Program-made: the position numbers and the translations under genes | Source: Ilumatobacteraceae bacterium | Lineage (GTDB): Bacteria; Actinomycetota; Acidimicrobiia; Acidimicrobiales; Ilumatobacteraceae | NCBI GenBank assembly: GCA_021298435.1 | Contig: JAJTFJ010000008.1 | Location: 1 to 51,643 of the forward strand | Direction of reading: 5' to 3' | DNA length: 51,643 nt | The notes under the pieces: model-generated | The model's database searches: none | Seen by the model: the letters and a program-made list of their open reading frames with translations, nothing else | What the model was told of the DNA's origin: nothing | Part shown: positions 9,834 to 18,128 of the stretch, one piece after another | Layout: every line of letters starts with the position of its first letter | Numbering within the stretch: position 1 is the first letter of the stretch

Positions 9834-11134
9834 TTCAGCGCTACTCAACTCCTGAAACCGATGCACTGTTCTCCGAAGTGGGGAAGATGACGCGCTGGTT
9901 GGAAATTGAGTTGTGTGTTGCAGAAGCAATGGCTGATGCCGGTGTTGTGCCTGCAGATGCCGCAAAAGCATGTCGCTCTAATGCGCCGGCGATCACAGAA
10001 GCGTTCGTTGCAGAAGTTGAAGCGCGTGAAGCAATCACGAATCATGATGTTGCAGCGTTTGTTGATGTGGTGCAGGCAGCGATTGGTTCGCCCGCCGGAT
10101 CATGGATTCACTACGGACTCACCAGTACCGATGTTGTGGACACCGGATTGTGCTGGGCACTGCGTGATGCATGCCAATTGATTGATGCAGCACTCACCGA
10201 CCTTGTGGGTGTGGTGACAAAGATGGCAACGGCTCATCGTGGATCAGCAATGATCGGCCGTACTCACGGCATTCATGCAGAGCCAACAACCTTCGGTGCA
10301 AAGATCGCATTGTTCGGATTGCAGTTGTTGCGCGATCGTGATCGTTTGCGTCATGCTGCTACCAATATTTCGGTTTGCAAGCTGTCGGGTGCAGTCGGAA
10401 CATATTCAAACATTTCGCCCGCAGTAGAAGCAGCTGTTGCCCAGCGCCTTGGGCTTGTGCCAGTGCCTGCAACACAAGTGGTCTCGCGTGATCGCCACGC
10501 TGAATTCCTGTATGCATGCGCAAGTATCGGTACAACATTGGAAACAATTGCAGTAGAACTTCGGCATCTTCAGCGCACAGAAGTGAATGAAGTACGTGAA
10601 GGTTTCAGTGCCGGACAAAAGGGTTCTAGTGCGATGCCACACAAGCGCAACCCGATTAGTGCTGAAACAATTACAGGCTTGTCACGTGTGTTGCGTGCCA
10701 ATGCACAAGTGGGCTTGCAAGACGTACCGCTGTGGCACGAACGCGATATCTCACATTCGTCTGCTGAAAGAATTGTGCTTCCCGATTCCGCATCACTCGC
10801 GTTGTACATGGTGAAGCGCATGTCGCGCTTGCTGGGAAATCTTGAAGTCGACACCGATCAGATGGTCAAGAATCTCAATTCCTTACACGGCGTGGTGTTC
10901 TCGCAGTCGATTCTTCTCGCACTGGTGGAATCAGGAATGACTCGTGATGATGCGTATCGCATTGTTCAGAGTGCGGCGCGGACAGCTATTGAAACGTCGA
11001 CGCCATTGCGCGATGTTTTGATTGCCGACAAGGCAGTCACACTTGATGCATCACAAATTGATGCTGCGTTTGACCTCGATCGTGTCTTGCAACATGCAGG
11101 CAGGGCAGTTGACGCCCTGATTGCGGCTCAGTAG
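9830..11134 (+). CDS. purB: Adenylosuccinate lyase
   Basis: Cleaves SAICAR and adenylosuccinate with release of fumarate, so it serves both the purine pathway and the AMP branch. It has 434 residues of the fumarase/aspartase superfamily. Seen: the N-terminal IQRYSTPETDALFS typical of PurB, HYGLTSTDVVDT, GRTHGIHAEPTTFG with the general-acid His, and the superfamily signature GSSAMPHKRNP holding the catalytic Ser loop. Start overlaps purA. Its TAG stop is followed at once by the stop of a convergent gene. Confidence 0.97.
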   Translation: MIQRYSTPETDALFSEVGKMTRWLEIELCVAEAMADAGVVPADAAKACRSNAPAITEAFVAEVEAREAITNHDVAAFVDVVQAAIGSPAGSWIHYGLTSTDVVDTGLCWALRDACQLIDAALTDLVGVVTKMATAHRGSAMIGRTHGIHAEPTTFGAKIALFGLQLLRDRDRLRHAATNISVCKLSGAVGTYSNISPAVEAAVAQRLGLVPVPATQVVSRDRHAEFLYACASIGTTLETIAVELRHLQRTEVNEVREGFSAGQKGSSAMPHKRNPISAETITGLSRVLRANAQVGLQDVPLWHERDISHSSAERIVLPDSASLALYMVKRMSRLLGNLEVDTDQMVKNLNSLHGVVFSQSILLALVESGMTRDDAYRIVQSAARTAIETSTPLRDVLIADKAVTLDASQIDAAFDLDRVLQHAGRAVDALIAAQ

Positions 11135-11554
11135 TTAATCGCGCTCGATACCAGCGCGCTTGAGCACTGCTGGCGTCACGCCAAACTCACGCCATGCGTC
11201 GTAGGTGATCTCGTTACGCACACTGAATGAACGTGCCACTTTGATGAAACGAGCTTCTGCGGTACCGACTTCAGTCTTTGTCTTCATGCCGGCGAGTTCT
11301 GTCCGCAAGTTGAGGCGCTCTTGAATGAGGCGCACTTTGGTGACAGGGTCAGCCGTTTTCAGTTCGGTTGCAATAACGGCCAGGCGCTTCGTAATTGATT
11401 CGGGAGTGCGACGACGTCCGCGTTTTGGTTTGATGGCTTCCACAATCTCGAGATACTCGCGAATGACACGTCCCTCGGTGCGCCCGTTAGCAAGAGCGTT
11501 CTTGTGAGAAGCGCTCATTGTGGATGTTTTTGGGGAACTTTTTTTGGTGGCCAT
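11135..11554 (-). CDS. Conserved hypothetical actinobacterial protein, basic, coiled coil
   Basis: Function not recognised. The 139 residues have a Lys/Ser-rich start (MATKKSSPKTSTMS), a very basic segment with KPKRGRRRTPESITKRL (about 45-65), a helical Leu/Glu-rich middle likely to form a coiled coil (about 65-100), and a C-terminal YDAWREFGVTPAVLKRAGI that looks like a short helix pair. I believe similar proteins of unknown role occur in other actinobacteria. No metal or catalytic motif is seen; nucleic-acid binding is possible from charge alone. The ATG at 11554 is chosen; a GTG at 11572 is an alternative. Convergent with purB, divergent from pyrE. Confidence 0.7.
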   Translation of the reverse strand: MATKKSSPKTSTMSASHKNALANGRTEGRVIREYLEIVEAIKPKRGRRRTPESITKRLAVIATELKTADPVTKVRLIQERLNLRTELAGMKTKTEVGTAEARFIKVARSFSVRNEITYDAWREFGVTPAVLKRAGIERD

Positions 11555-11572
11555 ATCAACTCTTTGCTCCAC

Positions 11573-11586
11573 AGTAACTAGTTACT
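11573..11586. repeat. 14-base perfect palindrome upstream of the hypothetical gene
   Basis: AGTAACTAGTTACT is self-complementary and lies 19 bases before the ATG at 11554. The rest of the divergent spacer to pyrE (11587-11683) is AT-rich and repeats GCAAC/GTTGC half-sites near 11618, 11640 and 11664. This looks like operator material, but the regulator is unknown. Confidence 0.4.
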
Positions 11587-11683
11587 CACGAAGATTCATA
11601 GTCGTAAGTTTTATTGTGCAACTTTATGGTTTCTATTGGTTGCAAGCATCAAATAGTTTGTATCGCAACTAGTGTCGCATGTG

Positions 11684-12277
11684 ATGACGAATTTGTATCC
11701 GCACACACCGACTGGCCTTCGTGAACTATCTCCCACACTGGCGAAATTGCGCGATCACGTATTTCAGTACTCCGTGAAACCTGGTGACTTCACCTTGAAA
11801 TCCGGGCGCAAGAGCACATGGTTTCTCGACACAAAACAAACAATGTGTCGACCCGACGGAATGTTGTTGGTTGCACAGGCCGCTCTAGATGTAATTCCTA
11901 GTGACGTCACTGCCATTGGTGGGCTGACAATGGGTGCTGATCCGGTGGCGTACGGCATCGCGGCCATAGCTGCAACACAGGGAAGAAATCTCCGAAGCTT
12001 CAGTGTGCGCAAAGAAGCAAAAGACCATGGTGTCACTGGCCGCATTGCTGGGGCATTACAGGTGGGCGACAAAGTTGTCATCACCGAAGACACCGTGACT
12101 CGTGGAACCAGTCCACTCGAGGCCGTCGAAGTTGTTCGAGCATTCGGTGCTGACCCGGTTCTCATCACAGTGATTGTGGACAGAGGCGGCACATGCGGAG
12201 CCATGGCGAAAGAAGCGGGACTTACATTTGTCCCACTTCTCACAGCAGAAGATTTGGGCTTCGATTTCGGTTCATAG
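11684..12277 (+). CDS. pyrE: Orotate phosphoribosyltransferase
   Basis: Makes OMP from orotate and PRPP in pyrimidine synthesis. The PRPP loop is VVITEDTVTRGTSPLEAVE (about 135-153), with Glu-Asp acidic pair and the Thr-rich loop; GDFTLKSGRKSTWFLD is the substrate-binding N-terminal part, and SVRKEAKDHGVTGRIAG is the flexible catalytic loop with its Lys residues. About 197 residues. Possible starts are GTG 11672, GTG 11681 and ATG 11684; ATG is taken because a TAGTGT box at 11670-11675 would put transcription just before it. No Shine-Dalgarno is seen. Confidence 0.93.
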   Translation: MTNLYPHTPTGLRELSPTLAKLRDHVFQYSVKPGDFTLKSGRKSTWFLDTKQTMCRPDGMLLVAQAALDVIPSDVTAIGGLTMGADPVAYGIAAIAATQGRNLRSFSVRKEAKDHGVTGRIAGALQVGDKVVITEDTVTRGTSPLEAVEVVRAFGADPVLITVIVDRGGTCGAMAKEAGLTFVPLLTAEDLGFDFGS

Positions 12278-12327
12278 TCACAGCAGAGACTTTCTGTGCG
12301 TTTGAACAGTTCTGAAAGAATGGACAG

Positions 12328-12717
12328 ATGAAGAAGATTGCTTTTGCTGCTCTCGCAGTATTCGCGTTGTCATCCTGTGGTGATGCAACCACAACTGACT
12401 CAACGTCAGTAGCGCCAACAACCGTCGCTACAAATTCATCTGATGAGTCGAACACGGAGACTTTTACGTTGACCGTCGGTGAGAACTCTGGCGCCAAGAA
12501 CATCGTCTCGTTTACAAAAGGTTCCAATGTTGAACTAACCATCGTGAACCCCAATGCAGACGATGAAGTGCATCTTCATGGGTATGACCTCACAACCGGA
12601 GATTTACCAAAAGGTGAAAAGGGAGTTATCAGCTTTATTGCTGATGAAGCCGGTGATTTTGAGATCGAGAGCCACATCACCGAAGAGGTTCTCTCCATCA
12701 TTCGAATTTCTGAATAA
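12328..12717 (+). CDS. Secreted lipoprotein with cupredoxin-like domain
   Basis: A 129-residue protein with a lipoprotein signal peptide: MKK start, hydrophobic core and lipobox ALSSC with Cys at about 17. A Thr/Ser-rich spacer (about 22-47) follows, then an about 80-residue beta domain with VELTIVNPNADDEVHLHGYDL and a C-terminal ISFIADEAGDFEIESH. The His residues of VHLHGYD resemble a cupredoxin copper site, but the usual Cys-His-Met loop is not evident, so copper binding is uncertain. Stop overlaps the start of the next gene (TAATG). Confidence 0.72.
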   Translation: MKKIAFAALAVFALSSCGDATTTDSTSVAPTTVATNSSDESNTETFTLTVGENSGAKNIVSFTKGSNVELTIVNPNADDEVHLHGYDLTTGDLPKGEKGVISFIADEAGDFEIESHITEEVLSIIRISE

Positions 12718-13535
12718 TGGGTATTGCACAACTGTTTGAACTCACGGACCATGGCACGGATGTCATGGTGGGCGAAGGATTCGCATATCCCTGGGGCGGC
12801 TTGTATGGCGGCCACATCGTTGCGCAATCGTTGCGTGCTGCATCGCACACTGTTGAAGAAGGTTTTCTTCCGCACTCTGTTCGTGCGTACTTCATTCGAC
12901 GCGGTGACAACACCGAAACAGTGCGTTACGAAGTTGATCGAATTCGCAATGGCCGTAGTTTCTCCACACGTCGTGTTGTCGCTCGTCAATCAAATGGCGC
13001 CATCTTGAACTTGGAAGCCAGCTATCAACTGCCAGAACCATCGGCAGAAGTGACAGTGGTGTCAATGCCATCGGATATTCCTCGTCCTGATGATCTCGCA
13101 CCGACAGATACGTGGTCGCCACACATTGAGCAGCGTGAAATTCCTATCGACTTCGTTTCGAAAGATGCTCGTGATGGTTCGGGACGACTGATGAGTTGGT
13201 ATCGCACAAAGGAGGACTTTGGCGACGATCAACTCATGCACCGGTGTGCATTGGCGTATTTGTCCGACGACTTGCCAACGGGTGCCGTCATTCGAGGCGT
13301 TCCGGAATTGCGCAAGAAGTGGAACGTAGAGAACGCGTTCTTCTCAGCAAGCCTTGATCACACGATCTGGTTCCATCGTGATATCGATTCCAGCAAGTGG
13401 CATTTGTACGAAATGAACTGTCATTCGTATCGCAACAGCCGCGGTTTGGCTTTCGGGTACGTGTTCGCTGAAGACGGAACACACGTAGCGACGGTGGCGC
13501 AAGAAACACTGGTTCGTCTCAGCGACTCCAAGTAA
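12717..13535 (+). CDS. tesB: Acyl-CoA thioesterase II (TesB family)
   Basis: Hydrolyses acyl-CoA to free acid and CoA. It has 272 residues and two hotdog domains: the first holds FAYPWGGLYGGHIVAQSLRA and SVRAYFIRRGD, the second holds SLDHTIWFHRD, which carries the catalytic Asp of the family, then SRGLAFGYVF and HVATVAQETLVR with the catalytic Gln. Start overlaps the stop of the lipoprotein gene by one base, so the two are probably co-transcribed, although no functional link is obvious. Confidence 0.92.
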   Translation: MGIAQLFELTDHGTDVMVGEGFAYPWGGLYGGHIVAQSLRAASHTVEEGFLPHSVRAYFIRRGDNTETVRYEVDRIRNGRSFSTRRVVARQSNGAILNLEASYQLPEPSAEVTVVSMPSDIPRPDDLAPTDTWSPHIEQREIPIDFVSKDARDGSGRLMSWYRTKEDFGDDQLMHRCALAYLSDDLPTGAVIRGVPELRKKWNVENAFFSASLDHTIWFHRDIDSSKWHLYEMNCHSYRNSRGLAFGYVFAEDGTHVATVAQETLVRLSDSK

Positions 13536-13563
13536 ACAAAAACGACGACCCGAAGGTCGTCGT
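13534..13563 (-). terminator. Rho-independent terminator of the tRNA cluster
   Basis: ACGACGACC-N4-GGTCGTCGT (13542-13563) is a perfect 9-base stem with a tetraloop. On the minus strand it is followed by TTTTTGTTT, so it ends the tRNA-Glu-Asp-Phe transcript a few bases after tRNA-Phe. In the plus direction, after tesB, there is no T run. Confidence 0.85.
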
Positions 13564-13566
13564 AGA

Positions 13567-13642
13567 TGGTGGTCGAGACCGGCGTCGATCCGGTGACCCC
13601 ACGCTTTTCAGGCGTGTGCTCTGCCAACTGAGCTACTCGACC
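13567..13642 (-). tRNA. tRNA-Phe (GAA)
   Basis: The cloverleaf folds with acceptor GGTCGAG/CTCGACC, D arm AGCTC...GAGC and anticodon loop CTGAAAA between CACGC and GCGTG arms, giving anticodon GAA. The CCA end is encoded (13567-13569). Third of three tRNAs in the same direction. Confidence 0.97.
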
Positions 13643-13699
13643 GTGCAGACCGCCGGATTGCTCCGGCTGATCAACAAGACAATGACGATCCGCCATTGA

Positions 13700-13776
13700 T
13701 GGCGGTCCCGACGGGACTCGAACCCGCGACCTCCGGCTTGACAGGCCGGCGTGAACTCCAACTTCACCACGGGACC
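13700..13776 (-). tRNA. tRNA-Asp (GTC)
   Basis: Acceptor GGTCCCG/CGGGACC, anticodon arm CCGGC-CTGTCAA-GCCGG giving GTC, T arm GCGGGTTCGAGTCCCGT, discriminator G and encoded CCA (13700-13702). Confidence 0.97.
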
Positions 13777-13801
13777 TAGTGGAAACCACTTGGTCACTTT
13801 G

Positions 13802-13874
13802 CACCCCCAACGGGATTCGAACCCGTGCCGCCACCTTGAAAGGGTGGTGTCCTAGGCCACTAGACGATGGGGGC
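13802..13874 (-). tRNA. tRNA-Glu (TTC)
   Basis: Acceptor GCCCCCA pairs with TGGGGGT (one G-T pair), anticodon arm CCACC-CTTTCAA-GGTGG gives TTC, T arm has GGGTTCGAATCCC. The discriminator is G, followed by CAA, so CCA is not encoded, unlike its two neighbours. Glu-Asp-Phe is a common actinobacterial order. Confidence 0.96.
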
Positions 13875-13950
13875 TAGAACGACTCCGGTTGAGAGCAATA
13901 AAACACTATCGGCAGGAGTGCGCTAATGCGCCCCTTGAATCTAGGGACTT

Positions 13951-14436
13951 TCAGCCGTTAGACAACGTGTCAACTGTCCATTCCAGTAACCAGCCCAAAT
14001 ATCCATACAGCTGAGCCTGACCAAAAGTGGGGTCGTCGTCTTCAATATCGTCAGTGTCTTCGTCCTCAGAAACTCCCAAGAGCGTGCCCAGCACCAATCT
14101 CAGGCTGTTGAGCACCATCATGAACGCATACAGCTGGGACTCAGAAATTGGCTCCTGAGTACCAAGGACCTCTCGCACGGTCGCGATCGATGAGGCTCGC
14201 GATGCGCTGAGTTCGTCGCGCATGTAGCCCTGATACTCAGCATCAAGGTCGGGGTTCTCGTGATACGCGGTGGGAAAGAGACGGCGCAGGCGCGGGTCGG
14301 TGTGCTCAGCAGTCAGAACTTCTTCCAACTGATCGACAAAAGCGAGCATCGTTTCGCGTTCGGAGTCGGTCAGGTTGATGCGAAAGACACCATCGCCTAG
14401 TGCCTCAACAGGCCCGGTTTTCTTGCGCTTTCTCAT
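13951..14436 (-). CDS. DUF2017 family protein, partner gene of clpS
   Basis: Function unknown; this family is regularly found next to clpS in actinobacteria. It has 161 residues, a basic start (MRKRKK), [24 protein letters not shown], an acidic stretch [14 protein letters not shown] (about 125-140) and a C-terminal [15 protein letters not shown]. The ATG at 14436 is preferred over an upstream in-frame GTG because AGAAGGATT stands just before it and it overlaps the clpS stop by 4 bases (ATGA). A role in ClpS/ClpCP-dependent proteolysis is inference from context only. Confidence 0.85.
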   Translation of the reverse strand: MRKRKKTGPVEALGDGVFRINLTDSERETMLAFVDQLEEVLTAEHTDPRLRRLFPTAYHENPDLDAEYQGYMRDELSASRASSIATVREVLGTQEPISESQLYAFMMVLNSLRLVLGTLLGVSEDEDTDDIEDDDPTFGQAQLYGYLGWLLEWTVDTLSNG

Positions 14437-14774
14437 GAATCCTTCTGCGAGTCTTTTTGCATGGTTGCCCACAAACCGTGCTCATGCAGACGAAAGACAT
14501 CAATTTCAGCGTGCTCACGTGTGCCACTAGAGACAACAGCTCGACCCTTCTCATGAACATCGAGCATCAACAGATCAGCTTTTTCCTTGGAATAACCAAA
14601 GAGTTTCTGAAAAACAAAAGAGACATACGACATCAGATTGATGGGGTCATTCCAGACCAAAACAATCCAAGGAAGATCGGTATCCGTCGTCTCTTGAATG
14701 TCGGGTTCGGCCACCTGGGTGTCAGAAGCACGGGTGTCCCCTGGCCTGAGGAGGGGGTCTGTGGTGAATGGCAC
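14433..14774 (-). CDS. clpS: ATP-dependent Clp protease adaptor ClpS
   Basis: Delivers N-end-rule substrates to the Clp AAA+ unfoldase. It has 113 residues with an extended N-terminal tail (about 1-33), then the ClpS core: [20 protein letters not shown] (Asn-Asp substrate-pocket residues), [23 protein letters not shown] and GLWATMQKD. The start is GTG at 14774, divergent from ctaB. No ClpA/ClpC or ClpP gene is in the window. Translationally coupled to the DUF2017 gene. Confidence 0.93.
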   Translation of the reverse strand: MPFTTDPLLRPGDTRASDTQVAEPDIQETTDTDLPWIVLVWNDPINLMSYVSFVFQKLFGYSKEKADLLMLDVHEKGRAVVSSGTREHAEIDVFRLHEHGLWATMQKDSQKDS

Positions 14775-14825
14775 TGAAACATTGTGCTGCCGATTGGTCG
14801 TCTTTGCTTACCAGCCATACGATGA

Positions 14826-15764
14826 ATGACTGTGCCCCTCAATGTTCGTCCCGTCGTCCCCTCGCGCCTGACTAGCCGCGGACACAACTCTGGTCGTGCT
14901 CCCCGGTCCGTTGTTGGTGGCTACATTGCTCTCACAAAGCCCCGAATCATTGAGTTGTTGCTCATCACCACGGTTCCAACAATGGTGGTGGCAGAGGGCG
15001 GTTGGCCTGCACTCAGCCTTATTTTGATCACGTTGCTTGGTGGCTCATTGGCAGCTGGCGGAGCGAACGCAATCAACATGTACATCGATAGGGACATTGA
15101 TGCCCTCATGGAACGCACCAAGACCCGTCCCCTGGTGACTGGCTTGATCGCCCCAAGAAATGCCCTGATTTTCGCTATTTCTCTGGAAGTACTGGCTTTT
15201 GCCGTTTTGTGGGCTGGCGCCAACTTCTTGTCGGCGTGTTTGGCACTGTCGGCCACTTTCTTCTACGTGTTCGTCTATTCCTTGTGGCTGAAGCGCACGA
15301 GTAAGCAGAACATCGTTATTGGCGGCGCCGCTGGGGCTGTTCCCGTCCTTGTGGGCTGGGCTGCGGTCACCAATTCGTTGTCCTGGACCCCTTGGCTTCT
15401 GTTTTTGCTCATCTTCTTGTGGACCCCTCCACACTTCTGGGCATTGGCCATTAAGCACCGCGAGGACTACACCGCAGCCGGAGTTCCCATGCTTCCCGTG
15501 GTGGAGAGCCACGAAAAGGTCATCCGGTCGATGATTCTGTACACAATCGCACTAACTATTTCCAGTTTGGTGATTATCCCGGTGGGAGACATGGGTTGGG
15601 TTTACGGCATCTCGGCCGCAGTGCTTGGCCTGGGATTCTTGTGGGGCACAATCGCACTAGGTCGATCCGATAGTCCAGCGGCATCTATGAAGCTGTTTTC
15701 GTTCTCCATTTCGTACATCACGGTCCTCTTCGTCGCCCTGACCGTCGATGTCTTTGTTCGTTAA
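14826..15764 (+). CDS. ctaB: Protoheme IX farnesyltransferase (heme O synthase)
   Basis: Integral membrane UbiA-family prenyltransferase that farnesylates heme B for the heme A of the downstream oxidase. About 310 residues with eight or nine hydrophobic helices. The substrate motif INMYIDRDIDALMERTKTRP carries the Asp-rich NxxxDxxxD site, and TPPHFWALAIKHREDY is the second family motif. The ATG at 14826 is annotated, but TACGAT at 14818-14823 suggests transcription starts near a GTG at 14832, two codons in. It leads the respiratory block. Confidence 0.95.
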   Translation: MTVPLNVRPVVPSRLTSRGHNSGRAPRSVVGGYIALTKPRIIELLLITTVPTMVVAEGGWPALSLILITLLGGSLAAGGANAINMYIDRDIDALMERTKTRPLVTGLIAPRNALIFAISLEVLAFAVLWAGANFLSACLALSATFFYVFVYSLWLKRTSKQNIVIGGAAGAVPVLVGWAAVTNSLSWTPWLLFLLIFLWTPPHFWALAIKHREDYTAAGVPMLPVVESHEKVIRSMILYTIALTISSLVIIPVGDMGWVYGISAAVLGLGFLWGTIALGRSDSPAASMKLFSFSISYITVLFVALTVDVFVR

Positions 15765-15909
15765 TAATGCGCAATTGCACTAACTAAAAGCCTTCCAAGG
15801 ATTTACCCACCGAGTGGGGGCGGTGGTTAGTGTTAGAGCGTTACATCTAGGCGAAATCACCCCGGAAGTTCGCAAGGGCCATGGGGTGTCACCAGGAGAC
15901 CATCCGAAA

Positions 15910-17520
15910 ATGACCACCAACGACACTCATGTCGGCGCATCGACCAAGAGCTCTGGCTCGTCCGTTGTCGCCTCAGTTGGCCAATGGATGACCAGTAGCG
16001 ATCATAAAAAGATCGGAAGACTGTTCATCGGTTGGTCTCTTGTTCATGCAATAGAGGTTGCCGTCATCGGCATCATCTTTGGCTTGGAGAGAATGAGCCC
16101 ATCCAGCATGCAGATCTTTGATGGTGATGCTGCGCTTCAGCTTTCATGGTTGTTCCGTCACGTCCTGGTACTCGGATTACTGGCACCACTCTTTATTGGC
16201 ATTGCAATTGCAGTTGTTCCCATGCAGGTCGGTTCAAAAGCAATCGCGTTCCCTCGCCTGGCGCAATACGGATTCTGGGCATGGTTCTTCGGATCCGGTC
16301 TTGTCCTAATTTCACTCATCGCTAACGGCGGTCCTAATGGTGGTAACGCCGACATGGGTGACCTCTTCCTGATGGGTGTCGGACTTCTTCTTGTGGGCCT
16401 TTTGTCAGCAAGCCTTTCTGTGGCAACCACAATTCTCACGTCACGTGCTCCTGGCATGTCACTCGACATGATTCCTGCGTTCTCGTGGTCTGCCCTCATC
16501 GCATCAATCGCAACATTGCTCACTGTGCCAGTCGCAATGAGCAACATCATCTATCTCTATGTAGACCACACCTACGCACAGAACGCATTCGGTGGCGGCA
16601 AGGGCATGGAGACATGGCTTGGTTGGATCTACTCAGCCCCTCATACCTTCGTGTTCGTCATCATGGCACTCGGAGTTCTTGCGGAAGTTGCTCCTGTGGC
16701 AGCACGTGTTCGCCAGCCATTGCGCCCCGTCTTGCTCGGCGGCATTGCATTGATTTCCACTGCGACCATCGGCGCAGTCACACAGACCAATCATGTTCTT
16801 GATCTCTCCGGCACAAACGGCGACAAGTTGTCCAGCACTGTGCTGTTCCTTCTGACAAACGGTTTGCCGCTTCTCGGAATGCTCGTTGCTCTTGCAGTCG
16901 CAATGCTTTCCTTCAAGGAAGGCAAGCCAACAGTGAATGCAGCTTTTGCGTTCTCCATTCTTGGAGTGCTCATGATTCTTGCTGGCGCTACTGGTTCATT
17001 CCTCGCGAACATCAAGGACGCAGGGTTGCAGGGAACATCATTCTCTGAAGGCGTCACGCTGTATCTCGCGTACGGCGGCGTGTTGGTTGCACTTGGTGCA
17101 TTGACGCACTGGGCACCAAAGTTGTGGGGCGTTGTTCTTGACGACAAAAAAGTTCTTGGCCTTGCCGGTCTTGGCTTGATCGGAACAGTTCTTTCATCGC
17201 TTCCGCTGTACATCGCCGGCTTTGCTGATCAGCCAGCCAACATTGTCACCGGTTTTGATTACGACGGTCCCGTTGCACTGTGGAACGTTCTTGCCGCAGC
17301 AGGCTCTGCGCTGATTGCTCTTGTCGTCCTCGCGTACGTTGGTCTTCTGGTCGCAGCAGTGAGCGCAGGTGCCGGAGCAAAAGACGACCCATGGGACGCA
17401 CACACACTTGAGTGGTCGATTCCTTCACCAGCACCAGCAAACAACTTCGCTTCACTCGCAACGGTTTCTTCAAGCGAACCACTTCTCGACGCGAAGCCTT
17501 CTCAGGAGGTACCGGCATGA
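15910..17520 (+). CDS. Heme-copper oxidase subunit I paralogue lacking metal ligands
   Basis: About 536 residues with about 12 membrane helices, clearly homologous to CtaD: SSDHKKIGRLF, VPMQVGSKAIAFPRL, SRAPGMSLDMIPAFSW and the C-terminal DPWDAHTLEWSIPSP all have direct counterparts in the real CtaD of this window. The active site is gone. The helix VI copper motif GHPEVY reads SAPHTF (Ala 243 for the CuB His, Phe 247 for the cross-linked Tyr). The His-His pair has no counterpart, and the helix X AHFHY motif with both heme-iron ligands is replaced near LYLAYGG (384-390). Only one His (84) lies near helix II. It cannot bind CuB or heme a3 as usual. Start ATG 15910 follows AGGAGA. Role unknown; possibly structural or regulatory in the oxidase. 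Confidence 0.82.
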   Translation: MTTNDTHVGASTKSSGSSVVASVGQWMTSSDHKKIGRLFIGWSLVHAIEVAVIGIIFGLERMSPSSMQIFDGDAALQLSWLFRHVLVLGLLAPLFIGIAIAVVPMQVGSKAIAFPRLAQYGFWAWFFGSGLVLISLIANGGPNGGNADMGDLFLMGVGLLLVGLLSASLSVATTILTSRAPGMSLDMIPAFSWSALIASIATLLTVPVAMSNIIYLYVDHTYAQNAFGGGKGMETWLGWIYSAPHTFVFVIMALGVLAEVAPVAARVRQPLRPVLLGGIALISTATIGAVTQTNHVLDLSGTNGDKLSSTVLFLLTNGLPLLGMLVALAVAMLSFKEGKPTVNAAFAFSILGVLMILAGATGSFLANIKDAGLQGTSFSEGVTLYLAYGGVLVALGALTHWAPKLWGVVLDDKKVLGLAGLGLIGTVLSSLPLYIAGFADQPANIVTGFDYDGPVALWNVLAAAGSALIALVVLAYVGLLVAAVSAGAGAKDDPWDAHTLEWSIPSPAPANNFASLATVSSSEPLLDAKPSQEVPA

Positions 17521-18122
17521 CATTGGCATTGCCTTCCGCACCCTCACAGACATCACGTCGTCAGGTTCTTGTCGGCACAGCGTTAGTCGCTGCTGCAGCA
17601 GGAATGTTGATTGCCGGCATGCTCGCAATGTGGATGAAGTTCCGCGCTGGTGCGCCGACTCGTGAATCTGCTGATGGTCTGAAGATCATCAAGGACTGGA
17701 TGTCGAAGGACATCATCGTTCCTGAAGTAGCTGCTAACACAATGTTTGCAACATTCCCATTTGCAGCGTTGATGGCTCAGTGGGCTGTGTATGCCGCAAA
17801 GCGTCGCGATGGTCAGCACCGCTCACTTGCGCTTGTGATTTTGTTTGGCATTGGTATCGCAATTGTGAATGCCCAAGTTGCCATCTACGCCCAGATGGAA
17901 GTTGTTGTGGCAGAAGGCGCATTTGGTGCCATGTTCTACGCAATCACCGGCACCATGTTGGCGTTGATTGTGAGCGGCATGGCCTTCACTGCAGTTGCTT
18001 TCTTCCGTTCCGTCGGCGGACGCGATGATGACCTGCAGGTCATTTCAGCGAATGCGTTGTATTGGTACTTCCTCACCGCGGCATTCACCGCAGTGTGGTT
18101 CTTCGTGTACGTGCAGAAGTAG
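17517..18122 (+). CDS. Oxidase subunit III-like paralogue
   Basis: 201 residues with five hydrophobic helices. The second half matches the CtaE layout: AFGAMFYAITGTMLALIVSGM against FYTLTGFHGIHVSVG, and NALYWYFLTAAFTAVWFFVYV against GLYWHFVDVVWIIIFTLVYL. The His residues of the true subunit III are replaced (YWHF reads YWYF, and the GFHGIH pair is absent). Start ATG 17517 overlaps the stop of the subunit I-like gene (ATGA) and has a strong AGGAGGT; an upstream in-frame extension to 17412 is rejected. Forms a set with its two neighbours. Confidence 0.78.
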   Translation: MTLALPSAPSQTSRRQVLVGTALVAAAAGMLIAGMLAMWMKFRAGAPTRESADGLKIIKDWMSKDIIVPEVAANTMFATFPFAALMAQWAVYAAKRRDGQHRSLALVILFGIGIAIVNAQVAIYAQMEVVVAEGAFGAMFYAITGTMLALIVSGMAFTAVAFFRSVGGRDDDLQVISANALYWYFLTAAFTAVWFFVYVQK

Positions 18123-18128
18123 GTCGAG

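Noticed and set aside
13421-13834. 137-residue open frame on the minus strand
   Set aside because: It runs through tRNA-Asp, tRNA-Phe and their terminator, so it is not a coding region.
15814-15909. N-terminal extension of the subunit I-like gene from 15814
   Set aside because: The added 32 residues are unlike any oxidase N-terminus, and the ATG at 15910 has AGGAGA upstream.
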